From positions 124,001 through 188,000 of the forward strand of contig NZ_KB899412.1 in the NCBI RefSeq assembly GCF_000378205.1: 64,000 nucleotides of DNA. Reading direction: 5' to 3'. This DNA is from Sediminispirochaeta bajacaliforniensis DSM 16054. GTDB taxonomy: Bacteria > Spirochaetota > Spirochaetia > DSM-16054 > Sediminispirochaetaceae. The translations under genes and the position numbers were made by a program. This document shows, piece after piece, positions 42,528 to 50,539 of this stretch. The notes beneath the pieces are model-generated. The model had not been told where the DNA came from, made no database searches, and saw nothing but the letters and a program-made list of their open reading frames with translations. The first letter of the stretch is position 1. Each line of letters opens with the position of its first letter.

Positions 42528-43138
42528 GATGCCACCTCCATGCTGATTTTTGTTACTGACACATATGGCGGTTCTAGTATTTCACGAAAGGGATCCTCTT
42601 TCAACCTCTTGGGAATATCGGCCTCGACTTTTTGGTACAGGGCCCAGGGAATCTTGCTTATACCGATTTTATCACTTCTCAGGCCATGGATATGGAATTC
42701 GATCTTTTCCTTTTCCATTTGGGAGAAAAAGATACGTACGCCGTCATTTGCTTCCATCTTCTCCAAAAGGAGATACTTCAGAATTTCAACGGCCCGATCG
42801 TCAAGTTTCACCTTGTGCAAGGCAACTTTTTCCATGAGTTCTGCCATACCGATGGCGATACGGCCACCCGAGTACGATCGTTTTCCCAATAGATAGGCAT
42901 CACGTTCAAGCTCCGGAATGAACTGAATATCGGCGTAGCCGCAACATCCGGCGGAAAACCCGATGATTCTGACGGGAAACTCGGGTTTTAAGAGCGTTCC
43001 ACACTTGGGACATCGAATCGACAAAAAACTACCGTTTAAAATACTTTCTTCGATATCGCCGGTTTTAGAAATATCGTAGCTATCCGGAATATCAGCCTCA
43101 AACATATGTTCACAGTGACAGGTCAATGAGCGTTTCAT
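42524..43138 (-). CDS. CpXC-domain protein
   Basis: A 204-aa cytosolic protein with the CpXC zinc-ribbon-like N-terminus: LTCHCEHMFEADIPDSYDI, NGSFLSIRCPKCGTLLKPEFP. The C-terminal half (MEKVALHKVKLDDRAVEILKYLL and later) is alpha/beta with no known catalytic motif. Function of CpXC proteins is not established. GGAG lies 9 bases before the ATG, 6 bases after the rseP stop. Confidence 0.78.
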   Translation of the reverse strand: MKRSLTCHCEHMFEADIPDSYDISKTGDIEESILNGSFLSIRCPKCGTLLKPEFPVRIIGFSAGCCGYADIQFIPELERDAYLLGKRSYSGGRIAIGMAELMEKVALHKVKLDDRAVEILKYLLLEKMEANDGVRIFFSQMEKEKIEFHIHGLRSDKIGISKIPWALYQKVEADIPKRLKEDPFREILEPPYVSVTKISMEVAS

Positions 43139-43144
43139 CCTCTT

Positions 43145-44503
43145 TTACTCCTTCATCAAAAAGGTGATATCACCAAACGTTGCAAAAATCAGGATCATAA
43201 GGATAATCACGAAGCCAATCGACTGATACCTGTAGAAGGCGCGAGGAGAAACATGAATTCCCTTGAATAATTCAACGGCAGTGATGAGAATGAGGCCTCC
43301 ATCAAGGGCCGGAATCGGTAGCAGGTTTCCAAAACAGAGCGCGATACTGATAAAACTCAGGAAACGGAATAAGGTGGTGATTCCCGTGGCAAACCCCTCG
43401 CTGAAACCTCTGCCCGCGACCTCACCCACAAGATAGGTGATACGTACCGGGCCCGATACGGCATCTCTGACCCGTACTCCGGAAAAGAGACTTTTAAGTC
43501 CTTTGATTGTTAGAAAGAAGGTTGAGATAGCCTCTCCCGATCCCTTCTTTATGGCCCCTATGGGAGAGTAATTCGGAGAATGTACGGTGATTCCGGAGAA
43601 GGCGAGGCCGAGGTGGGCGTTTCCGTTTTCGTCGTAGGACGGGATGAGAACGGTTGTTGTTTCCTGCCCGTCACGAATAAAGGAGAGCGTGACTTTCCCG
43701 GGAGATCTCTCAAGAACATTGAGCAGGTCAAGGGTATGGCGGACCGGCTGCCCGTCGATGGCCGTAATGGCGTCGCCCTCTCTCAGACCTGCAAGATAGG
43801 CACTCGATTCCGGAGCAACTTCCGATACAACGGGATCGATCCAGGCCGAAACTCCGATCATGCCGATTCCGCTTGCCTTATCCAGCTCCGGGGTAATCGG
43901 CATACGCTTTTCAACACCTTCTCGTAAAACGGTGACGGAGATTTCTTCCCCGGCAAGGGGGGCAACCGCTTCCTGTAGTTCGGAGTAATTGGTAACAGGC
44001 CTTCCTCCTATTGCGACAATAAGGTCTCCGGTCCGAAGTCCTGCCTTTTCCGCTGGTGTTTCTCCCTTATGAAAGAGGGTGGGGTAGTCGGAAAGCATGA
44101 TGACCTTGTTATTGAATGTATGGATTGTAAAGCCCGCATACCAAAGGATTGAGAGAACGATCATAGCAAAAAGGAGATTGGCCAGGGGGCCAGCTGCATA
44201 GGTTATGATACGCCGTAGCGGAGATACGGAAAAGAGTGAACCCTTTTCCGAAGGTATCCGGTCAGCCTTCTCTTCAAGGGCTTTTTTGAAAGGTTCTTCT
44301 CCTTTCATCTTACAATAACCACCGATCGGGAAGATACCAATTCGGTATTCTGTTTTGCCTATTTTTTTTCCGACCAAGGGGCGTCCCCAGCCTATGGAAA
44401 AAGCCTCCACCTCGACTCCGACTGCCTTGGCCGCAAGGAAATGGCCTAACTCGTGGACAAACACTACGATGCCAAGGCCGAAGAGACCTAGTAGTATACC
44501 CAT
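43145..44503 (-). CDS. rseP: Site-2 protease RseP (M50 family)
   Basis: Intramembrane zinc metalloprotease. HELGH at residues 17-21 in the first membrane segment, GIFPIGGYCKM after it, two PDZ domains (GLRTGDLIVAIGGRPV and GLREGDAITAIDGQPV), and PALDGG in the later membrane segment supplying the Asp ligand. 452 aa. Known role in regulated cleavage of anti-sigma factors and clearing signal peptides. Its ATG shares one base with the dxr stop. Confidence 0.95.
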   Translation of the reverse strand: MGILLGLFGLGIVVFVHELGHFLAAKAVGVEVEAFSIGWGRPLVGKKIGKTEYRIGIFPIGGYCKMKGEEPFKKALEEKADRIPSEKGSLFSVSPLRRIITYAAGPLANLLFAMIVLSILWYAGFTIHTFNNKVIMLSDYPTLFHKGETPAEKAGLRTGDLIVAIGGRPVTNYSELQEAVAPLAGEEISVTVLREGVEKRMPITPELDKASGIGMIGVSAWIDPVVSEVAPESSAYLAGLREGDAITAIDGQPVRHTLDLLNVLERSPGKVTLSFIRDGQETTTVLIPSYDENGNAHLGLAFSGITVHSPNYSPIGAIKKGSGEAISTFFLTIKGLKSLFSGVRVRDAVSGPVRITYLVGEVAGRGFSEGFATGITTLFRFLSFISIALCFGNLLPIPALDGGLILITAVELFKGIHVSPRAFYRYQSIGFVIILMILIFATFGDITFLMKE

Positions 44504-45663
44504 TATCTTCCTCCGAAATTTTTCAGAATCTCTCCGGCAATAGTTCTCGCCCGCTGGTCCGTTTCGAGAACCTCCTCGAGAGATACCGGGCTACTGCTCC
44601 AATCCCTTTCGAGCAGCTGTCGTACCACTTCGCTGATTGTACAATAGCCTATCTGATGTTCTACAAAGGCCTGCACCGCAAGTTCATCGGCCGCGTTGTA
44701 TGCAATTGGATAAGCACCTCCTGCTTTTATCGCATCTATGGCGATGAAAAGAAGCGGATATCGCTTTTCCTGCGGCTCATGAAACGAAAAACTGGCCCCT
44801 GCCAACTCAAGCCTGCCGAATGGGCAAGAGATGAGCTGGGGATAGGAGAGTGCATTCTGAATTGGAATACGCATGTCAGGCCTACTGATTTGAGCGAACA
44901 GCGAACCATCTGTGGTCCGTATCAAGGAATGAACCATGCTTTGCGGATGGATGACCACCTTGATATGATCGGGGTCTACGTCGAAAAGGTAGTGAGCCTC
45001 TATAAACTCAAGGCCCTTGTTTGCCATGGTTGCCGAGTCTATGGTGATTTTCCCACCCATGTTCCATGTAGGGTGTTTGAGGGCCTCCTCGGGACGTATG
45101 GAGGAGAAACTTTCCAGGGGGCGATGGAGGAAAGGCCCTCCACTCGCGGTAATAACAAGTTCCTCGACAAACTCCGGCTCCTGGTGCTCAAGGAGGTGAA
45201 AGATGGCCGAATGCTCGGAATCGACGGGTAGGATTTTTCTCTGTAGCTTTCTTGCCTCGTGCCTGATCAAGGGGCCTGAGGTGACGATGGTTTCCTTATT
45301 TGCAAGGGCAAGATCCTTTCCCGACCGTATTGCACGCCAGGAGGGTTCGAGCCCCGCCGCCCCGGCAATTCCGTTTACCACGATATCTGCATCGACTTCT
45401 TCTATCATCTTGAACAAACCCTCGCGACCCCGATAGAAACGAAGGGATGGAAAGCTTTCGGAAAGGTCGACGTTTCGAACGGGGCCTGAAAGCGTGGCTG
45501 CCTTCGGGCCGAACTCACGAACCACAGTCTTGAGAGCTTCCTCGGAACTATGTGCGGAAGCAGCGACAAGGGTGTAAAGATCGGGATGTGATCGGAGAAT
45601 ATCGAGCGTCGCGGAGCCAATCGATCCACTGGCTCCGAGTAGCATAACCTTTTTTGTGTGCAT
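44503..45663 (-). CDS. dxr: 1-deoxy-D-xylulose 5-phosphate reductoisomerase
   Basis: Second MEP-pathway enzyme, NADPH dependent. LLGASGSIGSATLDILR nucleotide fold, LANKETIVTSG, PVDSEHSAIF metal site, ITASGGPF, HPTWNMGGKITIDSATMANKG (in parts: HPTWNMG, ITIDSATMANKG) and IHPQSMVHSLI. 386 aa. GAGGA 7 bases before the ATG. Between cdsA and rseP, the common bacterial order uppS-cdsA-dxr-rseP. Confidence 0.97.
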   Translation of the reverse strand: MHTKKVMLLGASGSIGSATLDILRSHPDLYTLVAASAHSSEEALKTVVREFGPKAATLSGPVRNVDLSESFPSLRFYRGREGLFKMIEEVDADIVVNGIAGAAGLEPSWRAIRSGKDLALANKETIVTSGPLIRHEARKLQRKILPVDSEHSAIFHLLEHQEPEFVEELVITASGGPFLHRPLESFSSIRPEEALKHPTWNMGGKITIDSATMANKGLEFIEAHYLFDVDPDHIKVVIHPQSMVHSLIRTTDGSLFAQISRPDMRIPIQNALSYPQLISCPFGRLELAGASFSFHEPQEKRYPLLFIAIDAIKAGGAYPIAYNAADELAVQAFVEHQIGYCTISEVVRQLLERDWSSSPVSLEEVLETDQRARTIAGEILKNFGGR

Positions 45664-45673
45664 GCGTTAATCC

Positions 45674-46513
45674 TCAGCGGCAGAATAGAAGGACAATATA
45701 ATAAAAAAACGGTGCACTGAAAAGGACGGAATCTGTAGAGTCGAGAACGCCTCCTCTGCCAAGCATGAAACGTCCCGAATCTTTTACGCCTGCCGCACGC
45801 TTGCATGCGGACTCGACAAGGTCGCCGAGATTTGCCGTGCACGCGATCAGGAAAAAAAAGGGCAGGGCAGTCGGAAGAGAAAAGGGTAGGGCTTCGGGCG
45901 CAAGGAAGAGGAATAGGGAACCTGCTGCCGCCGAACCGATGAAGCCGCCGATGAAACCCGCGACGGTTTTATTCGGACTGACGGCAAATGGGTGGCGTGA
46001 ACGTTTGCCGAAGCTTCTGCCCGCAAGATAGGCAAATGTGTCGTTACTAAAGATGAGGGTGAGAAAGAGAAGAATCTTCAATCTTGGATATTGCAGAGAG
46101 GAAATTTTGACAAGGAAGATCAAAAACATGCCGGGATAAGCCAATAGTGCGATCCTCGATACGGTCCCCGCAATCAATGATGGAAGGTCTTTTAGGCCTG
46201 CTAAGGCAACGGGGATAAGGAGAAAAAGCAGAAGGATAATGAGCGTGGGAATGACGAACTCGAAGGCCTGAAAAATCAGTTCGAAAAAAGCCGATGCCGT
46301 CAAAAGGGCTATGGTGAGTCCGGAGAGGATTACCTCTTGTTTTTTCAACTCGGGGCGAAAAAGTAAGGCTGCTTCCGACCCTGCAATGCCGGAAAAAATA
46401 ACGACGAGAAGATTCCAAAGCGGAAGCGGCTGATTCGGAAAGAGTAGAATCGAGGCCAGAAGCGCCGGAATCCCAATGAAAAAGAGGATGACCCGTTGTA
46501 CGAAATTATTCAC
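45674..46513 (-). CDS. cdsA: Phosphatidate cytidylyltransferase
   Basis: Membrane enzyme making CDP-diacylglycerol. About eight membrane segments; the C-terminal signature is present as SPNKTVAGFIGG and GDLVESACKRAAGVKDSGRF followed by LGRGGVLDSTDS. In the usual signature the last part is PGHGG-x-DR-x-D; here the His is Arg and the Arg is Ser. 279 aa. Overlaps uppS by 4 bases. Confidence 0.93.
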   Translation of the reverse strand: MNNFVQRVILFFIGIPALLASILLFPNQPLPLWNLLVVIFSGIAGSEAALLFRPELKKQEVILSGLTIALLTASAFFELIFQAFEFVIPTLIILLLFLLIPVALAGLKDLPSLIAGTVSRIALLAYPGMFLIFLVKISSLQYPRLKILLFLTLIFSNDTFAYLAGRSFGKRSRHPFAVSPNKTVAGFIGGFIGSAAAGSLFLFLAPEALPFSLPTALPFFFLIACTANLGDLVESACKRAAGVKDSGRFMLGRGGVLDSTDSVLFSAPFFYYIVLLFCR

Positions 46514-47226
46514 CCGACACCACCGTATTTTCGTTTTCTGCCGCGATAGAATTCGATGGCCTTCGACAACTCCTCTCCGTCAAAATCGGGCCATAGTACC
46601 TCACTGAAATAGTATTCCGAATAGGCACTTTCCCATAACAAAAAATTACTCATCCGCTGTTCTCCCGCCGTTCTGATAATAAGATCGGGAGAAGGGGCCT
46701 CCGGCAGATCAAGATAGACGGAAAACTCTTCAAAGGTGGGAGCGGCCGAGATGGTTTCTCCCTTTTCGAGTTTAGCCGTAACCCAACGTTGAAAGCTTCG
46801 GAGAATTTCGTCTCTGCCTCCATAATTGATGGCGAGAGCGAGATGGAGGCGATCATAGTGGCTGGTTGCCTCACTTGCTTCTACGATTTCGCGACGAATT
46901 TCTTCCGGAAGTCGTTCAGGATCTCCCAGATGATGCAAACGGATCTTGTTTTTATGGTAAAAGGGGGCCTCTGACTTCATGTACCGCCGAATAAGTTCCA
47001 TGAGAAAACGAACCTCGCGCTCCGGACGTTTCCAGTTCTCGGTGGAAAAAACATAAAGGGTGAGCCATTCGATTCCCATTTCAATGGCACTTGTTATGAC
47101 CTTTTTGGCGGTATCTGTTCCGCTCTTATGACCGAAGGAGCGGGGTTTACCCCGGCGTTCCGCCCATCGGCCGTTCCCATCCATAATGATCCCAATATGT
47201 TTGGGAATCGGACGCAACTGATCCAC
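46510..47226 (-). CDS. uppS: Isoprenyl transferase (undecaprenyl diphosphate synthase)
   Basis: Cis-prenyltransferase supplying the lipid carrier for peptidoglycan. Conserved IIMDGNGRWAERRGKPR at the N-terminus, YVFSTENWKRP, LALNYGGR-like LALAINYGGRDEI, and C-terminal PDLIIRTAGEQRMSNFLLW and YFSEVLWPDF. In the usual form the late motif is RTSGE; here it is RTAGE. 238 aa. One-base overlap with frr. Confidence 0.96.
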   Translation of the reverse strand: MDQLRPIPKHIGIIMDGNGRWAERRGKPRSFGHKSGTDTAKKVITSAIEMGIEWLTLYVFSTENWKRPEREVRFLMELIRRYMKSEAPFYHKNKIRLHHLGDPERLPEEIRREIVEASEATSHYDRLHLALAINYGGRDEILRSFQRWVTAKLEKGETISAAPTFEEFSVYLDLPEAPSPDLIIRTAGEQRMSNFLLWESAYSEYYFSEVLWPDFDGEELSKAIEFYRGRKRKYGGVG

Positions 47227-47780
47227 TATACCTCCATGATCTCCTGCTCTTTTGTTTCAAGCAGTTTTCCCGCCTCTTCAACATATTTGTCGGTAAGCTT
47301 CTGGATTTCGTCGGCACCACGCTTTTCTTCGTCTTCGCTGATATCGCCGCTTTTCTGGATTTTTTTTAGCTCTTCATTTGCATCCCTGCGGATATTTCTG
47401 ATGGCAACCTTACACTGTTCGGCCTGATTCTTGGCAACCTTAACCAGTTCCTTGCGCCGTTCCTCTGTTAACGGTGGAATGTTGATTCTGATTACTTTTC
47501 CATCGTTATTTGGGTTTACCGAAAGTTCCGATTTCTGGATTGCCCGCTCAATCTCTCCGAGAAGTCCCTTGTCCCAAGGTTGAATAACAACCAACCTGGC
47601 TTCGGGTACCGATATTGTTGCGGCTTGTGAGAGGGGAGTGCTTTGGCCGTAATAATCAACCTTGATCTTATCGAAGAGGGCAGCAGAAGCACGGCCCGTT
47701 CTCAGACCGTTAAAATCATCGCCAAGGGCCGAAATACTCTTTTTCATTCGTGATTCAGCGTCTTTCAATACTTTATCCAT
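47226..47780 (-). CDS. frr: Ribosome recycling factor
   Basis: Releases ribosomes after termination with EF-G. The 184-aa protein has the triple-helix pattern: RMKKSISALGDDFNGLRTGRA, VDYYGQSTPLSQAATISVPEAR, PWDKGLLGEIERAI, NDGKVIRINIPPLTEERRKEL. ATG at 47780 with AGGAGG 8 bases before it. The frame is open upstream but crosses a terminator-like hairpin. Confidence 0.96.
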   Translation of the reverse strand: MDKVLKDAESRMKKSISALGDDFNGLRTGRASAALFDKIKVDYYGQSTPLSQAATISVPEARLVVIQPWDKGLLGEIERAIQKSELSVNPNNDGKVIRINIPPLTEERRKELVKVAKNQAEQCKVAIRNIRRDANEELKKIQKSGDISEDEEKRGADEIQKLTDKYVEEAGKLLETKEQEIMEV

Positions 47781-47800
47781 GGCATATCCTCCTGGAGCAT

Positions 47801-47838
47801 GAAAAGGACCACTGTCTTTTTGAGGCAATGGTCCTTCT
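47801..47838 (-). terminator. Hairpin terminator between tsf and frr
   Basis: On the - strand GAAGGACCATTG (47837-47826) pairs with CAGTGGTCCTTTTC (47814-47801), one G-T pair, 11-base loop, ending in a short TTTTC. It lies just after the tsf stop, so it probably reduces rather than ends read-through into frr. Confidence 0.6.
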
Positions 47839-47844
47839 TTCGGA

Positions 47845-48687
47845 TTAGTTTTCGTCGCCGACCCGGTAGTAACGAAAATCGACAATCTCAAGCTTGCCGC
47901 CAACCTCTTTGGAAAGTTGGGCAAGAACCTTACTTACGCTCTGTTTTTCGTCTTTTACAAATCCCTGGTCAAGCAGACATATCTCGGAATAGTGCTTGTT
48001 GAGCTTTCCCTGGACGATACCGGCAAGCACCTTTTCGGGCTTTCCAAGATGTTCCGCCTGCTTACGGAAAATCTCTTCCTGCTCCTTCCTATACTTTTCG
48101 TCGACCTTCGACCGATCGAGGTAGAGGGGATTGAATGCTGCAATGTGCAATGCCGCATCAAAGGCAAAGGTCTTTACGGAATCCTCACCGAGGAGTTCCG
48201 GCTTTTCAGCCTTTAGTTTGACGAGTACACCGATACCGCCCTCTCCGTGAATATAGTCGGTCACCATCTCGTTATCGGCAATCTCAAGGCTTGTGAAACG
48301 CTTGATGCTCATATTTTCTTTGATGGTACTGATGGTGTCCTTTACCCGTTCTTCAAGGTCGGCATTGATTTCGGTATAGCCTTTGTTGATAACAAGGCCA
48401 AGAAGTTCCTCACCAAGCTTGATGAAATCTTTATTTCTGGCGACAAAGTCTGTTTCACAGGCAAGTTCGAGAAGCCCGGCCCGCTTATCCTCAACCTTGG
48501 AAAATACCCGACCTTCATTGGTCGCCCGGCCACTTCGCTTTGCCGCGGCGGCAAGGCCAAGCTCTTTGAGATGCTTTTCTGCTTTGGCAAAGTCGCCGCC
48601 GCTTTCGGTAAGTGCCTTTTTGCAGTCCATCATGCCGGCACCAGTTTTGTCTCTCAGTTTCTTAACATCGGCTGCTTTGATTTCCAC
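47845..48687 (-). CDS. tsf: Elongation factor Ts
   Basis: Nucleotide exchange factor for EF-Tu. N-terminal UBA-like domain with KLRDKTGAGMMDCKKALTES, core domain with ETDFVARNKDF, and C-terminal KVLAGIVQGKLNKHYSEICLLDQGFVKD (in parts). 280 aa. Follows rpsB by 11 bases, the standard rpsB-tsf pair. Confidence 0.96.
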   Translation of the reverse strand: MEIKAADVKKLRDKTGAGMMDCKKALTESGGDFAKAEKHLKELGLAAAAKRSGRATNEGRVFSKVEDKRAGLLELACETDFVARNKDFIKLGEELLGLVINKGYTEINADLEERVKDTISTIKENMSIKRFTSLEIADNEMVTDYIHGEGGIGVLVKLKAEKPELLGEDSVKTFAFDAALHIAAFNPLYLDRSKVDEKYRKEQEEIFRKQAEHLGKPEKVLAGIVQGKLNKHYSEICLLDQGFVKDEKQSVSKVLAQLSKEVGGKLEIVDFRYYRVGDEN

Positions 48688-48698
48688 GCTGCTACTCC

Positions 48699-49601
48699 TT
48701 ACTCATCTTCATCTTCAATATCATACTCGGAAGAGTAGGCGACCTCTTCATCGTCCTCTTTTGCTTCTGCCGATTCTTCGACCTCGACGCTTCCTAGGCC
48801 CGCTTCGCTGTCATATTCGGCAGCTACATCGTCTTCTTCCGTTTCTTCCGCTTCTTTGCCCTTTTCAGCTGCCCCATCCTCTTCTTCGTCCTGGAGAGAA
48901 TCAATGATCTCAATACCGATTTCGTTGTCGGCATCGATAACAGCATCGGAGATCACTTTTGTGAAAAGGGTGATGGCCCTGATGGCATCATCGTTTCCGG
49001 GAATCGGAAAATCGACTACATCGGGATTACAGTTTGTATCTACTACGGCTATGATGGGGATGCCCATTCTGCGGGCCTCCGCAACGGCGATAGATTCTTT
49101 TCTCGTGTCGATGATAAAGATGGCACCGGGAAGATCCTTCATTTCCTTGATACCGCCGAGGTTCTTTTCAAGGCGGGAACGTTCCTTATTTAGCTTTGCG
49201 ATTTCTTTTTTCGTGAGGCTTTCAAAGGTGCCGTCGACCTCCATCTTTTCAATTTTCTTGAGACGGTGGATCGATTTTTTTATGGTGGTGAAATTGGTGA
49301 GCATACCACCGAGCCAACGATTGTTGACATAGAACATGCCGCAACGCTTGGCCTCGTTTTCGATTGCCTGCTGGGCCTGTTTTTTCGTGCCTACAAAAAG
49401 GATGGAACGGCCTTCTTTAACCTGTTCCCTAACCATGTCGTAGGCTTCTTTAATTTTGACAATGGTCTTCTGAAGATCGATGATGTGAATCCCGTTTCGT
49501 TCGGCAAAGATGTACTTCTTCATTCGGGGATCCCAGCGCTTGGTCTGGTGGCCGAAATGCACACCTGATTCAAGCAGACTCTTCATGCTTACTACAGACA
49601 A
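48699..49601 (-). CDS. rpsB: 30S ribosomal protein S2 with acidic C-terminal tail
   Basis: Core S2: [24 protein letters not shown] (in parts), [34 protein letters not shown], and [23 protein letters not shown]. The core ends about residue 235 and a 65-residue tail follows, with more than a third Asp/Glu and a few Tyr/Ser ([12 protein letters not shown] end). Start is TTG at 49601: AGGAGG lies 6 bases before it, while the ATG at 49586 would be too far. 300 aa. Confidence 0.95.
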   Translation of the reverse strand: MSVVSMKSLLESGVHFGHQTKRWDPRMKKYIFAERNGIHIIDLQKTIVKIKEAYDMVREQVKEGRSILFVGTKKQAQQAIENEAKRCGMFYVNNRWLGGMLTNFTTIKKSIHRLKKIEKMEVDGTFESLTKKEIAKLNKERSRLEKNLGGIKEMKDLPGAIFIIDTRKESIAVAEARRMGIPIIAVVDTNCNPDVVDFPIPGNDDAIRAITLFTKVISDAVIDADNEIGIEIIDSLQDEEEDGAAEKGKEAEETEEDDVAAEYDSEAGLGSVEVEESAEAKEDDEEVAYSSEYDIEDEDE

Positions 49602-49618
49602 TGTGTTCCTCCTGCATT

Positions 49619-49672
49619 GCCGCTGAGTTTGCGGCGCCTTCTCTTATGTCTCATTCCTTATGAAATAAGGAA
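49619..49672 (-). promoter_or_regulatory. Two hairpins in the rpsB leader
   Basis: TTCCTTA/TAAGGAA (49654-49660 with 49666-49672) and GCCGC/GCGGC (49619-49623 with 49631-49635), the latter just upstream of the ribosome site. No T-run follows either. They may be part of an S2 leader; not a terminator. Confidence 0.3.
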
Positions 49673-49678
49673 CGGAAA

Positions 49679-50284
49679 TTACGGATTGGGAAATACATCC
49701 GGTACCGTATCACGAAGCATGCCATAAACAAGGCGTAAAGGCAAGCCCATCACATTATAGAAACAGCCTCGGATCTCTTCAATGAGCAGGGCTCCCTGCT
49801 CCTGGATGCGATAGGCCCCGGCGACGTCCCGCCACTCTCCGGTCTCTATGTACCAATGGACCTCTGCTTTTGTGAGCTTGGCAAAGCGGACCTCGGTTAC
49901 AGCGCTTTTAATGATAGGCGGCTCTCCCTCAAGGCCGAGAGCAAGGGCCGTGATGACCCTGTGCCATCTTCCCGAAAGCCGGAACAGCATCTTTTCCGCT
50001 TCTTCTTCGTTCGACGGCTTACCAAGAATCCGGCCATCTATATCAACACAGGTATCGGCGCAAAGTATCGGGCGTTTCGTTGTCGGATATGTGCTGCGGA
50101 AGGCTTCCAACTTTGCGAGCGCCAGTCGAACGACCTGCTCCGACGGCGGGGATTGATCAAGCGGTTCCGGGGTATTCAAGGCCTTTACCTCAAAAGGAAT
50201 GCCCAAACGAGAGAGAAGCTCTTTTCTTCTGGGAGAGGCTGAGGCGAGAATAAGAGAGGAATTGGAGGGGAAAATTGGAGGCAT
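49679..50284 (-). CDS. maf: Maf family nucleotide pyrophosphatase
   Basis: House-cleaning NTP pyrophosphatase of the Maf/HAM1 fold. LILASASPRRKELLSRLG at the N-terminus, ILCADTCVDIDGRILGKP with the catalytic Asp, LSGRWHRVITALAL, YIETGEWRDVAGAYRIQEQGALL and VMGLPL. 201 aa. AAGGAG 8 bases before the ATG. In operon with DUF4321 and ABC-F genes. Confidence 0.93.
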   Translation of the reverse strand: MPPIFPSNSSLILASASPRRKELLSRLGIPFEVKALNTPEPLDQSPPSEQVVRLALAKLEAFRSTYPTTKRPILCADTCVDIDGRILGKPSNEEEAEKMLFRLSGRWHRVITALALGLEGEPPIIKSAVTEVRFAKLTKAEVHWYIETGEWRDVAGAYRIQEQGALLIEEIRGCFYNVMGLPLRLVYGMLRDTVPDVFPNP

Positions 50285-50296
50285 CTATGGTTCTCC

Positions 50297-50533
50297 TTAT
50301 ATTCTACTAAAGAAAAGCCACCCCATGGCCAAGCCTAGGAAAGTTCCCGGGTTGATACTAAGCCACATCTGAAGGGCTCCCACGTCGAAACCGATAGGGC
50401 CTGCTGTGAAATCAAGGGCAACTCCCATGATTTCGAGAAAGCGCATGGATAGTTCCCAGAAAAGGGTTCCGGCCAGAGCCCCGAAAAGCAGGAGTTTTAC
50501 AAAAACAGGACCATTCTTTTTGTTGAATTTCAT
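50297..50533 (-). CDS. DUF4321-like small membrane protein
   Basis: A 78-aa protein with two membrane segments (VKLLLFGALAGTLFWELSMR and PGTFLGLAMGWLFFSRI). The pattern of an N-terminal GA-L-G-xxE helix and a later DVGALQMWLSINPGT-xxG matches the DUF4321 family, whose genes are often next to maf, as here. Function unknown. Confidence 0.72.
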   Translation of the reverse strand: MKFNKKNGPVFVKLLLFGALAGTLFWELSMRFLEIMGVALDFTAGPIGFDVGALQMWLSINPGTFLGLAMGWLFFSRI

Positions 50534-50539
50534 CTTTGT

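Noticed and set aside
49654-49672. TTCCTTA/TAAGGAA hairpin between maf and rpsB as a terminator
   Set aside because: No T-run on either strand; kept only as a possible leader structure.
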